Assembly (NCBI GenBank): GCA_030584085.1 | Contig: CP129490.1 | Span: 2,203,511-2,267,510, forward strand | DNA length: 64,000 nucleotides | Direction of reading: 5' to 3' | Source of the DNA: Melioribacteraceae bacterium | GTDB taxonomy: Bacteria > Bacteroidota > Ignavibacteria > Ignavibacteriales > Melioribacteraceae | In this document: positions 44,243 to 52,762 of the stretch, in pieces | Layout of the letters: each line of letters starts with the position of its first letter | Numbering within the stretch: the first letter of the stretch is position 1 | Program-made: the position numbers and the translations under genes | Notes under the pieces: model-generated | Database searches by the model: none | What the model was told of the DNA's origin: nothing | Seen by the model: the letters and a program-made list of their open reading frames with translations, nothing else

Positions 44243-45796
44243 TTAAGTTCTATGAATAACTAGAGTTTTCTCAAACACATCCTCAAATAACTTCTCTCTT
44301 CTATCTAAATTCCAAAGCTCTATTTCGATTGACTTATCCTTAAGCTTAAGATGAAGCTCAACAGTATTATTAACAACTTTTGCGGAAATTGATTCTACTT
44401 TTTGTTTGTGCGATCTATCGAGAGAATCCGCAACTCTTAAAATTGCCGATAACTTCTTTACAACTAATTGATCTTTGGAAGAAAGTGAAGCAAATTCTTG
44501 ATGTTTTTGTTTGGGATGACTTTTGCGGTGATATCTTGCAACATTGGCAATAATATTAATTTCGTTTTCATTAAATCCCATTAACTCACTATTGCGAATT
44601 ATGTAATTGCTGTGTTTGTGATGCTGATTATGCGAAATATGATGACCAACATCATGTAGTAATGATGCAGCAATTAAATATTCACGTGTGCTTCCGTCAA
44701 GTTTGTGTAAGTCTTCTAGATCATCAAAAAGATTAGCTGAAAAATTAGCTACATGAAAACAATGTTCACTATCGAAGTAACAATTTTTGGCAAGCTGCAA
44801 AACGCTTTCATATCTAATATCACTCAACCGCGGACGATGTTTTTCTATGTTCAAATTCTGTAATGTATCAACAACTATTCCTTCACGAAGTGCATATTCC
44901 GAAATTGTCAGTTTGTCAATATTAAGCTGCTCAAAAATTGTTTGTAAAATTAATATTCCCGCCGGGAATATATCCGCACGTTTGGAATCCATTCCTTTTA
45001 TCTTTTTACGATCCGATAATGTTTTAGAATTAAGAACCTCATTTACAACTTTGTTTAGTTCATCTTTTGTGAATTCAAAATTGTTAAGTATGCGGTTTGG
45101 TGTTACTTCCCTGTTGGAAAGTTCTGCAATTATATTGCCGGCAGTTTGAATTGTACCTGACGAACCAACACAGACTTCAAACCTATATTTATTTATGTAA
45201 TTAGTTACATGATAGATTTCACCTTCAATCCACTTTTTACATTCTTTAATTGCCGATTTGGATAGTTTCTCTTTTTGAAAAAACTTTTGTGTTAATCTTA
45301 CCGCACCAATTTTTATACTTCTGGAAAATTCAATTTTACCGTTTATACCGAGAATTAATTCGGTACTTCCACCACCGATATCTATACATAGTGCTCGTTT
45401 TTCATAAACCGGAACGGCACGCAATATTCCTAAATAAATTAATCTAGCTTCCTCTTGTCCGGAAATTACCTCAACTTCAATCCCCGTTTCATTCAAGACT
45501 TTTTCAATGAATTCATTTTTATTTAACGATTCGCGTACTGCACTTGTAGCGACAGCTCTTACATTTGCACTATGAAGTTCGGCAATTCCTTTGAAACGTT
45601 TAATTGCAATTACAGCTCTTTCTATCGCTTCGGCCGATAACTTTTTTATATCACCGGAAAAACCTTCACCTAAACGAATAACTTCTTTTTCACGGTCAAT
45701 AATTTCAAAATTACCATACTCTAAAATCTTTACTACGATAAGATGAATTGAATTTGTTCCAATATCTATTGCTGCAAAATTTTTATTCGTCAACAT
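44243..45796 (-). CDS. Ppx/GppA-family phosphatase with C-terminal HD domain
   Basis: A 517-residue protein. The N-terminal Ppx/GppA ASKHA domains (about 1-300) have AAIDIGTNSIHLIVVK, ATSAVRES, SGQEEARLIYLG and CIDIGGGSTELILG. The C-terminal part (about 320-500) is an HD-type domain with LLHDVGHHISHNQHHKHS. Such enzymes hydrolyse polyphosphate and/or pppGpp, and this one could therefore tune stringent response or phosphate storage. ATG at 45796 is preferred because AAGGA lies upstream; the frame extends to 45826. The start overlaps the GT9 gene end by 14 nt, making it the last gene of the folB group. Confidence 0.9.
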   Translation of the reverse strand: MLTNKNFAAIDIGTNSIHLIVVKILEYGNFEIIDREKEVIRLGEGFSGDIKKLSAEAIERAVIAIKRFKGIAELHSANVRAVATSAVRESLNKNEFIEKVLNETGIEVEVISGQEEARLIYLGILRAVPVYEKRALCIDIGGGSTELILGINGKIEFSRSIKIGAVRLTQKFFQKEKLSKSAIKECKKWIEGEIYHVTNYINKYRFEVCVGSSGTIQTAGNIIAELSNREVTPNRILNNFEFTKDELNKVVNEVLNSKTLSDRKKIKGMDSKRADIFPAGILILQTIFEQLNIDKLTISEYALREGIVVDTLQNLNIEKHRPRLSDIRYESVLQLAKNCYFDSEHCFHVANFSANLFDDLEDLHKLDGSTREYLIAASLLHDVGHHISHNQHHKHSNYIIRNSELMGFNENEINIIANVARYHRKSHPKQKHQEFASLSSKDQLVVKKLSAILRVADSLDRSHKQKVESISAKVVNNTVELHLKLKDKSIEIELWNLDRREKLFEDVFEKTLVIHRT

Positions 45797-46901
45797 CTTG
45801 TAATTCCTTTGTATTCTTATCGGCAAGTATCATAGTGCAAATCTCGTACACATCGTTCACGGTAACGTCATCAATCAAATCAGATTTACGCACAAAATAT
45901 TTATTTGTGCCTATTGGTGCCCAATTGAAAGGATTAGTTGGACCAAATATTGAAATTTGCGGGGTATCTGTTGCACCGGCTACATGCATAACACCTGTAT
46001 CGTTTGTGATAAATAAATCCGATATTGAAATTAATGCTGCTAGCTCGGGGATAGATCTATTTATAAAATAGCCCACTTTTACTTGTAGTTTGCTTCTAAC
46101 ATAATCAATTTCTTCTGAATCACTGCTGCTACCGGTTATATAAAATGTTGATCTATAATCTTCGTTCATCTTTTCTATGATCTTTATAAATTTATCAAGC
46201 GACCATCGGTTCGGAGGTTTACCGGCACCTATATGTAAACCAATTAAATTTTTGGAATTATTTGTCCCCAGATCAAACACAAATTGTTTAGCTGATTCTA
46301 ACTCACTTTCTTCAAATGTAACCGAAGATCTATAATTCTTTGTATTTATTCCAACTGATCTGAGAATTTCTAATCCGAAGTCAGAAATGTGAGTATCGGG
46401 GTAACGTCTCCAATTAAGGTGAACTCTTTTATGAAATATTGGAGCAAGTTTATTTCGTTTACCATCAAGTGAAGCGGGACCAACTCTGAAATCACTCTTA
46501 GCTAATCTACCGAGCAAACAACTTGTTGCTGAAATAGAAACGGTAGCCGGGACAAATACTATGTCATATTTCTGCTTAAGTAACTGAACTAATCTATAAA
46601 CATAGACGGGATTGATAAACTGCTTTTGATTATATATAAAAAGATTATCGATGAATTGGTTTTTCTCAACCGCGAAATGGTTTTGCGGACTTGCAATTAC
46701 AGTTAATTCACAATTTGGATAAGTTTCTTTTACTGCGCGGAATAATGAAACACTTGCAAGTAGATCACCGAATTGATTATGTTGTCTTACTATTAAAATT
46801 TTATTGGGATTTGTTACTGCAAAGTTTTCTTTTTCTTCAACCGCGAAGAATTTTAAAATGAGTTTTATTATAAGGTTCGAAGAGTTTTTTTGAGATGACA
46901 T
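45783..46901 (-). CDS. Glycosyltransferase family 9 (heptosyltransferase-like)
   Basis: A 372-residue GT9/GT-B enzyme. The N-terminal domain has ILIVRQHNQFGDLLASVSLFRAV and the C-terminal donor-binding domain has LIGLHIGAGKPPNRWSLDKF and LFITNDTGVMHVAGATDTPQISIFGPT. Relatives add heptose from ADP-heptose to the lipopolysaccharide core on the cytoplasmic face of the inner membrane; other sugars are possible. It overlaps the small membrane-protein gene by 1 nt (TAATG) and the Ppx/GppA gene by 14 nt, so translation is tightly coupled across the three. Confidence 0.88.
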   Translation of the reverse strand: MSSQKNSSNLIIKLILKFFAVEEKENFAVTNPNKILIVRQHNQFGDLLASVSLFRAVKETYPNCELTVIASPQNHFAVEKNQFIDNLFIYNQKQFINPVYVYRLVQLLKQKYDIVFVPATVSISATSCLLGRLAKSDFRVGPASLDGKRNKLAPIFHKRVHLNWRRYPDTHISDFGLEILRSVGINTKNYRSSVTFEESELESAKQFVFDLGTNNSKNLIGLHIGAGKPPNRWSLDKFIKIIEKMNEDYRSTFYITGSSSDSEEIDYVRSKLQVKVGYFINRSIPELAALISISDLFITNDTGVMHVAGATDTPQISIFGPTNPFNWAPIGTNKYFVRKSDLIDDVTVNDVYEICTMILADKNTKELQDVDE

Positions 46902-47119
46902 TAACTTTGCGAGTTTTCCTTTTCTTTGTCTTTTATTTCTTCAAATTCTGCTTCAATAATATCTTTCTTATCAACTTTTGATTTCTTTTTCTTAGGTTGA
47001 TTTACATTATCTTCAGTCTGATTTCTCTTTGGAGACATAAAAAACAAAACTAATGTTCTAATCAATTTATAAATTATATAAAAAAACAATGCCCAAATAA
47101 TAATTCGTATCAAGCCCAT
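46901..47119 (-). CDS. Small single-helix membrane protein with charged tail (DUF4834-like)
   Basis: A 72-residue protein. One membrane helix (about residues 3-27, IRIIIWALFFYIIYKLIRTLV) is followed by a highly charged Lys/Glu-rich cytoplasmic tail. The layout is like DUF4834 proteins of Bacteroidota, but the match is by general appearance only. It lies 3 nt after the kinase gene and overlaps the GT9 gene by 1 nt, which supports it being a real gene. Function unknown. Confidence 0.65.
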   Translation of the reverse strand: MGLIRIIIWALFFYIIYKLIRTLVLFFMSPKRNQTEDNVNQPKKKKSKVDKKDIIEAEFEEIKDKEKENSQS

Positions 47120-47122
47120 CTA

Positions 47123-47767
47123 TTATCCTCTTCTTTCCGGATTAAAGTACTCAATAAATCCTCTGTCTTCTCTAAAAATTTGATTATATAATTCATCAAA
47201 ATCTTTCTGACGGTTAATAAAATCTATTTCAGTTGAGTTAACAATTAGCAACGGCGTATTATTATACTTAAAGAAAAAGTTATTGTATGCTTCGCTAAGT
47301 TCTTCAATGTAACCGCGTGTTAAATTTCTTTCGACTTTTCTTCCGCGACGTTTAATGTTATGCATTAATCTATCTGTTGAAGATTGTAAGAAAATCACTA
47401 AGTCCGGTTTACGCAAACTTCTTTGAAGAAGCGGAAACAAATTTTCATACAACTTCAGCTCTTCTCCTTCAATATTTAGATAAGCAAAAATCTGGTCTTT
47501 ATCAAAAATGTAATCCGAAACAATGTACTTTGCGAACAGATCTTCTTGAGCGAGTTGTTCCTGTTGTTTATAGCGGTTAATCAAAAAGAACATCTGTGTT
47601 TGAAATGCATAACGTCTTCTGTCATCATAAAATTTTTCTAAGAAAGGGTTTGTTTCGAATTCTTCAAGGATGAGATTTGCATCTAGTTTTTCGGAAAGCT
47701 TTTTTGCGAGAGATGTTTTACCTGCACCGATAACTCCCTCAATTGCAATGTACCTTATTTCCTTCAA
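47123..47767 (-). CDS. Deoxynucleoside kinase
   Basis: A 214-residue P-loop kinase of the deoxyadenosine/deoxyguanosine kinase type. It has AIEGVIGAGKTSLAKKL (P-loop, about residues 8-24), FQTQMFFLINRYKQ, VSDYIFDKDQIFA (the DR(S/Y)-like substrate motif in its SDYIFDKD form) and a lid region RRGRKVERN. It phosphorylates salvaged deoxynucleosides to monophosphates. The start appears to be a TTG at 47767, since no ATG fits before the P-loop. It lies 12 nt after folK in the folB group. Confidence 0.9.
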   Translation of the reverse strand: MKEIRYIAIEGVIGAGKTSLAKKLSEKLDANLILEEFETNPFLEKFYDDRRRYAFQTQMFFLINRYKQQEQLAQEDLFAKYIVSDYIFDKDQIFAYLNIEGEELKLYENLFPLLQRSLRKPDLVIFLQSSTDRLMHNIKRRGRKVERNLTRGYIEELSEAYNNFFFKYNNTPLLIVNSTEIDFINRQKDFDELYNQIFREDRGFIEYFNPERRG

Positions 47768-47779
47768 AATTTTTCTCGC

Positions 47780-48280
47780 TTAAGTAAAGTTAAATTCTAT
47801 TTTGTGAATAATGTTAGTCTCTAATTCGGCTTTGCTAAGTTCACAAATTTTTTTCTTTTCAACCGGGTGAATAAAATCCGGTGCAATTTCACACAGCGGA
47901 ATTAACACGAAATCTCTATTTAAAACATCTTTATGCGGTACTGTAATTTTTTCATCGGAATATATCAGATCATTGTAAAACAATATATCCAGATCAACTT
48001 CACGCGGTCCCCATTTTTCTCTTTTTATTCTTCCGATTTGAGATTCAATATTTTTTGTGAGATTTAACAATTCTTGCAAGCTTAACGAAGTTAAAATCTC
48101 AACAACACAATTTAAGAAATTATTTTGTTCCGTGTAGCCGTAAGGTTTTGTCTCATAAATTGACGAAACATTTTTTATACTGCATTTGTTTTCTGATTCC
48201 AATAATTCAATGCCTTTATTGATATACGCCAATCTGTCGTCAATGTTGGAACCGAATCCTATAAAACTACGATTTTCCAT
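47780..48280 (-). CDS. folK: 2-amino-4-hydroxy-6-hydroxymethyldihydropteridine pyrophosphokinase
   Basis: A 166-residue HPPK, which pyrophosphorylates the pterin before it is joined to p-aminobenzoate in folate synthesis. GFGSNIDDRLAYINKGIELL, QNNFLNCVVEI, RIKREKWGPREVDLDILFYN and PHKDVLNRDFVLIPLCEIAP are the HPPK blocks with substrate-binding aspartates in DLDILFY. Its start overlaps the end of folB by 14 nt. FolB and FolK are consecutive steps, so the pairing is functional as well as positional. Confidence 0.96.
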   Translation of the reverse strand: MENRSFIGFGSNIDDRLAYINKGIELLESENKCSIKNVSSIYETKPYGYTEQNNFLNCVVEILTSLSLQELLNLTKNIESQIGRIKREKWGPREVDLDILFYNDLIYSDEKITVPHKDVLNRDFVLIPLCEIAPDFIHPVEKKKICELSKAELETNIIHKIEFNFT

Positions 48281-48638
48281 TTTCTCTTGTTACCTCTGCT
48301 TCAACGTGATCAATTAAACCCCCGACCGGGACACTTTTCTTTCTTACCGTTGCAGTCACTCTAAATACATTCGGGAAATGATGTAAAACTTTATCCGCTA
48401 TATCCGATGCAATAGATTCGATCAAATAGTATTTCTTTTGATGAATAATTTCATTTACATATTTGTAAACTTCGGTGTAGTCAATAGTTTTCTTCAGATT
48501 ATCTTCTTTCGCGGCGATTGAAAAATCCGTGTGCATTTCCAAATCCACTTCATACTTTCCGCCGATGTTCTGTTCTTCCTGAAGTGCTCCATGATAAGCA
48601 TAAAATGATGCACCTTTTAATCTAATTATGTTGGACAT
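48267..48638 (-). CDS. folB: Dihydroneopterin aldolase
   Basis: A 123-residue FolB. FYAYHGALQEEQNIGGKYEVDLEM carries the conserved Tyr/Glu region of the active site, TIDYTEVYKYVNEII and YYLIESIASDIADKVL are the family blocks, and VRKKSVPVGGLIDHVEAEVTR closes the fold. It splits dihydroneopterin into hydroxymethyldihydropterin and glycolaldehyde. It is the first gene of the minus-strand group folB-folK-dNK-membrane protein-GT9-Ppx/GppA. A TAATTTTG element upstream resembles a -7 box but has no clear -33 partner. Confidence 0.94.
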   Translation of the reverse strand: MSNIIRLKGASFYAYHGALQEEQNIGGKYEVDLEMHTDFSIAAKEDNLKKTIDYTEVYKYVNEIIHQKKYYLIESIASDIADKVLHHFPNVFRVTATVRKKSVPVGGLIDHVEAEVTRENGKS

Positions 48639-48690
48639 AGTGTGTCTCTAAAATTTGTTCACAAAATTAGCAATTATTCTATTAATAATT

Positions 48691-48720
48691 TTGAATTTGC
48701 GGATTGACAAATTTGCGGAT
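48691..48720. repeat. Short direct repeat, left flank of the surface-protein pair
   Basis: TTGAATTTGCGGATTGACAA and its continuation (48691-48713) matches 21 of 23 bases of a sequence at 54478-54500 in the same orientation. The core AATTTGCGGAT also recurs locally at about 16-bp spacing (48694 and 48710). It lies in the 199-nt gap between folB and the T9SS-protein gene, probably close to the folB promoter. Confidence 0.55.
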
Positions 48721-48802
48721 TAAAAATTGTTTAAATCATTTATTTTTCTTCCATCTTTAACTTTGCGAGGAGAGTTTGATTATCATGGGTTTTGTTGGAT
48801 AC

Positions 48803-48830
48803 GTAGCGACTTCACTAAAGAAGCCGCTAC
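48803..48830. repeat. Hairpin-forming inverted repeat downstream of the T9SS protein gene
   Basis: GTAGCGACTTC and GAAGCCGCTAC are inverted with a 6-nt loop. On the minus-strand transcript the single mismatch becomes a G-U pair. It lies 8 nt after the stop at 48838, but no T-run follows, so it is not a clear intrinsic terminator. It may protect the mRNA 3' end or be a dispersed repeat. Confidence 0.5.
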
Positions 48831-48837
48831 ATATACA

Positions 48838-51800
48838 TTATTTTACCAACATCATCTTTTTAGAAGTAATAAAATCATTTACCTCCAGACGATAAATATA
48901 TACGCCGCTTGATAGTTCATTTGCATTGAATACAGCTTCATATCTGCCGTCTTCTAAGTACTCATTTACGAGTGTCGTAACTTCTCTGCCGAGTATGTCA
49001 TATACTCTTAGCTTCACATGACCGGATTTCGGTATTTGGTATTTTATGGTAGTTGTAGGATTGAAGGGGTTAGGATAGTTTTGAACAAGATCGTAATCCT
49101 TTACTAACAGTTCACCTTTATAATTTAATTCATTGTATCCCTTCTTATACATTAAGGAATCCTCCACCAACAAATTACCGATGCTGTAATTCTGCTTAAA
49201 GTTATCCTTAACTTGTAAGCGAAGTCTAACGGTTTTATTCCCGATACCTTTTGTATCTACTTGATAGTTTTTATTGGAATAATAATTAATACTATCGGAA
49301 GTAAAGGTTACATTATCATAAACACCGAGTACTTTTTGAATTTGATCTTCTATCAACTCAACTTTGAAATTAATGTATTTATTTTTCTCAAGCGCAACTT
49401 CAATATCTGCCGAGTCAGCCACTCCACACATCACGCCATATGTAAATTGGGAGTTATCATCGAGAGTAAAAGGTTCACTAACTAAAAACTTATTTAATTG
49501 ATTGGAATTTTTTATTTCCTTCATCGTGTCCGGAAGTTCAACGAAATTTACCTGTACACCATCAACAATAATTTCTCCAAAAGTAAAGTAGAACTGCACG
49601 CTGTCTCTTGTTGTTACACCTTCTCGTCCTATCATAGCTAAATCAGTACTAGAGCCATCTTTACTAGCAGAAAAATTAATGTTTCCACTCTTGAGTGAAA
49701 AAGGCGGTTCTGCCATGCTAAGGTGATCGGCGAAAACGGCTACATCAACCCATTTCATATCGCCTATAGAATTGGCGTTTGATAGCATAAAAGATTTCCC
49801 GCCGTCGGAGATATTAAATATTGTATTAAATCCATCTCCGCTTTGAACTCCGCGGGTATAATAAGTTTCACCAAGAGCTCCATCGGTCTGTGTATAATAA
49901 GCAAATACAACAGAACTCCCTGCTGTATTAAGAGCGACATCATCAACATCACTCCCGAGAGCTTTTATAATACCGCTCCAGCTTGATCCGTTAAATGATC
50001 TTAAAAGTCCTCTTTCTTTCCATTCACCAAAAGAACCTCCGCCTCCGCCAAATGCATTTGTTTTCCATTGGATTGGTCCCGGTTCTTCTTCACCGGCTTC
50101 ATACCGTTGACCTATAAAACCAACATAAACAGTTGATCCGGAAATAACTACTTCGGGGTTCCAATGAGTATCATATCCAGAATTATTAGATGGCGTATGT
50201 ATTGTACCGTAGCTGAATCCTGTTAGCGTTGTGAATCTTATCCTATCATCACCTGTTTCAAAAGCTAGATAGTATTTATCATTACCATTAATTTTTACTC
50301 CGGCTATGCTAATATTCTGAACATTACCGACCTCATCAATTGTACCAACATTTGAGACAGAGATTGAGCTGCCTGATATTTGGCAGTTTACATACTTTAA
50401 TATTCCGGTATTAGTAATAAATGTTACAACAAATTTTCCATCATTGTTATATGCAACAACCGGTTTGGCTTCGACATCACCGGGAATAGTAGATACAACC
50501 ACATCAGCGACGATTGTGCTTGTAGGTGAATCAAAGAGAGCTGCCCTAATTTCAGTACTGCTTCCGTTATACTTTTGATAAGCAACTAGTAGATCATCAC
50601 CATTTGCGTCAACCGATGGAAATTCTCCTTCCCAATACAGATTCGGGAACGACAAATTATGAAGGCTCCATTCATTGCTTGTACCATTATTGATCTCGTA
50701 CCAGATTTTACCGTTGCTCTCATAAAGTAGGTGATAATTATTATCACTAGTTCTTGCTATTTTTCTTTGGCTTGGACCACGAAGAGCTGATGTTGAGCTG
50801 CTCATTAACGAGCCTTTATTGTTAGCATAAACCACCGCACCGCCGTCTGTGAATACAACCGGTGTCGTTGTTAATTCTGCATCTTCAAAATCCGCTTTGC
50901 CGTTATGAGCCCAACCGGTAAAGTATATTTTATGACTGCGGTTGTTGTAGTTTATTGTTTGTGTTGGCGAGATGGAGACGGAGTAATAAGGATTACCTGG
51001 TATATTGTAATCTTGATCCAAGAAAACACCGCCGTTAGATTCACCATGTTTTCCTGTAGGAACGTATGGTGCTGAAAAAGTCAGAAAATTGCCCATTCCT
51101 AACTGATCTCCGTATTCGTTTACATACCATGGGTCGTTGAACATGATTGAATCTTTTTGAGTGATCAAGTTAAAACCGTCTACCTTTATTGATATTGTCG
51201 CAAGTTCAAGATCAACAAAATTAGCAGTCTGATCATTTCCTGCTTCAGCAGTAAAATCATTACTTAAAAAGTATCTCGAATTTGAATTGTTCCAATTGTT
51301 AAACTTGGCATTATTGAAGCGCTCATTAAGTGTTTCAACCTCGTGTGTTGTTAGTTCACCAAGCTCCCTTGCATCACCAGATTGAATTTCGTCAGAACCG
51401 TCTAATAGCAAAACCCCCCCGGCATTGTTATTATTTATTTTATTGAAAAAATTAATAGATACAGTTGGGTAACTCTCGGCACTATAATAACCCCAGATTG
51501 TACCAACGCTAACAAGTTTAACCGGTAATAGAATAACCCTATTTGAAGAAGATGAACTTGCTATAACTTGGTTGGATTGATTGAAATATATTACTTCAGA
51601 CTGAGACGGAAATTTGTCTTCAATTGCAGCAACTGCCCATTTACTTGTAGCTACCTCGGAAAATTCTATGAGCAAATTGTCATATTCATTTATCAATGAT
51701 ATATAGTTAAGGTTACCAATTCCTTTACTAAGATAAAGCGAGTCTATTACTGGAAGATCAATAGTATTAAATTCTTTGCTAATTGGAACCATGGGTAAAT

Positions 51801-52674
51801 CAGAAGCATTGCTGAAATGCTGGTTATCATTTCGACTTCCCGTGAAATAACGCCAAACTGCATATTCGATTAGGGCTTCACTCAATGTTTTACTATAATT
51901 TTGTAGTGTGAAATCTATATCCTCCATTATAGTCGTACTTTCTGATTGACCCATTCTTGCCCAACTGTCTATTACAACTTGCGGGCTAATCCATTCAGCC
52001 AATAATCGCGGCCACAACGCCCCGCTATACTTTACACCACGTTCACTCCTGTTATCTATTCGTGAATCCGGGTCATCTATTGCATTTGGTCTTTCGTCAA
52101 ACCAGTTTAGATATAAGTCGGGCTCATCATAAACTAAATCTTCAACCCAGGTTGCCGTATTTTCATGAAACCAATATTCCTCATGTTTTAATGAATATCC
52201 ATATTGAATAACGTGATTAAATTCGTGAGCTACTGTGATTTTTAGCATGTCATCATCCAAATTATTCCGTATTTGTACATAACTCGATGCCCAATTATTT
52301 GTCCAGCCGTCCGGAACTTCTCGTATCGTTACTCCCCACCCTTCAATTGCCTTGATATAAATGTCATACTTATCGAAACTTCCTCCAGCCTCACCGTCTC
52401 CAGGAGGTATTTGCCAGCCAAATACATTACATTGTAAGTTGTAACTTTCTTCTGCATATTGGCTGGCTCGATTGGCAAAATCAGTTGAACAAGCGTCAAC
52501 ACCACTTTGAGTATAGTGAATAATAAAATGTTCTGATTCTACTATTTCTTCAAGTCCACTTAATGGTTCCCTGGTTTCCGTAGTATTTTCAAAATTAAGG
52601 CATGTGTTTTCGCTTTGGGAAATTAAGTTCATTATGCTCACCAAATAAATTAGTACTATATATTTCATGTTCAT
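48838..52674 (-). CDS. T9SS-secreted surface protein with putative metalloprotease domain (MXAN_6640-like)
   Basis: A 1278-residue exported protein. After a signal peptide comes a metalloprotease-like N-terminal region with VAHEFNHVIQYGY (about residues 145-157, HExxH) and WFHENTATWVEDL downstream giving a candidate third ligand, as in MXAN_6640-type putative metalloproteases. The middle (about 620-1000) is beta-rich and resembles a propeller. The C-terminal ~80 residues are a type IX secretion sorting domain: NYPNPFNPTTTIKYQIP, LRVYDILGREV, LSSGVYIYRL. It should cross the outer membrane and be cell-attached or released. GAGG lies six bases before the ATG at 52674. Protease activity is predicted, not shown. 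Confidence 0.88.
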   Translation of the reverse strand: MNMKYIVLIYLVSIMNLISQSENTCLNFENTTETREPLSGLEEIVESEHFIIHYTQSGVDACSTDFANRASQYAEESYNLQCNVFGWQIPPGDGEAGGSFDKYDIYIKAIEGWGVTIREVPDGWTNNWASSYVQIRNNLDDDMLKITVAHEFNHVIQYGYSLKHEEYWFHENTATWVEDLVYDEPDLYLNWFDERPNAIDDPDSRIDNRSERGVKYSGALWPRLLAEWISPQVVIDSWARMGQSESTTIMEDIDFTLQNYSKTLSEALIEYAVWRYFTGSRNDNQHFSNASDLPMVPISKEFNTIDLPVIDSLYLSKGIGNLNYISLINEYDNLLIEFSEVATSKWAVAAIEDKFPSQSEVIYFNQSNQVIASSSSSNRVILLPVKLVSVGTIWGYYSAESYPTVSINFFNKINNNNAGGVLLLDGSDEIQSGDARELGELTTHEVETLNERFNNAKFNNWNNSNSRYFLSNDFTAEAGNDQTANFVDLELATISIKVDGFNLITQKDSIMFNDPWYVNEYGDQLGMGNFLTFSAPYVPTGKHGESNGGVFLDQDYNIPGNPYYSVSISPTQTINYNNRSHKIYFTGWAHNGKADFEDAELTTTPVVFTDGGAVVYANNKGSLMSSSTSALRGPSQRKIARTSDNNYHLLYESNGKIWYEINNGTSNEWSLHNLSFPNLYWEGEFPSVDANGDDLLVAYQKYNGSSTEIRAALFDSPTSTIVADVVVSTIPGDVEAKPVVAYNNDGKFVVTFITNTGILKYVNCQISGSSISVSNVGTIDEVGNVQNISIAGVKINGNDKYYLAFETGDDRIRFTTLTGFSYGTIHTPSNNSGYDTHWNPEVVISGSTVYVGFIGQRYEAGEEEPGPIQWKTNAFGGGGGSFGEWKERGLLRSFNGSSWSGIIKALGSDVDDVALNTAGSSVVFAYYTQTDGALGETYYTRGVQSGDGFNTIFNISDGGKSFMLSNANSIGDMKWVDVAVFADHLSMAEPPFSLKSGNINFSASKDGSSTDLAMIGREGVTTRDSVQFYFTFGEIIVDGVQVNFVELPDTMKEIKNSNQLNKFLVSEPFTLDDNSQFTYGVMCGVADSADIEVALEKNKYINFKVELIEDQIQKVLGVYDNVTFTSDSINYYSNKNYQVDTKGIGNKTVRLRLQVKDNFKQNYSIGNLLVEDSLMYKKGYNELNYKGELLVKDYDLVQNYPNPFNPTTTIKYQIPKSGHVKLRVYDILGREVTTLVNEYLEDGRYEAVFNANELSSGVYIYRLEVNDFITSKKMMLVK

Positions 52675-52694
52675 CTTTTACCTCATAGATTGAT

Positions 52695-52734
52695 TTGTCT
52701 CCCATAGTTGTTTTATTGATTTTTTGGGAGACAA
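52695..52734. repeat. Perfect inverted repeat upstream of the T9SS protein gene
   Basis: TTGTCTCCCA (52695-52704) and TGGGAGACAA (52725-52734) are perfect 10-bp arms with a 20-nt AT-rich loop. It fills most of the 88-nt gap between the lipoprotein stop (52763) and the protease start (52674). On the minus strand no T-run follows, while on the plus strand a T-rich run does. It could be an operator or an mRNA processing or attenuation hairpin between the two genes. Confidence 0.55.
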
Positions 52735-52762
52735 TATTTTCTTTTTTTAAATTTTACAATCA

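Noticed and set aside
48770-48790. Stretch AGAGTTTGATTATCATGG resembling the start of 16S rRNA
   Set aside because: The similarity stops after about 18 bases; the rest of the rRNA sequence is absent, so it is a chance or repeat-derived match.
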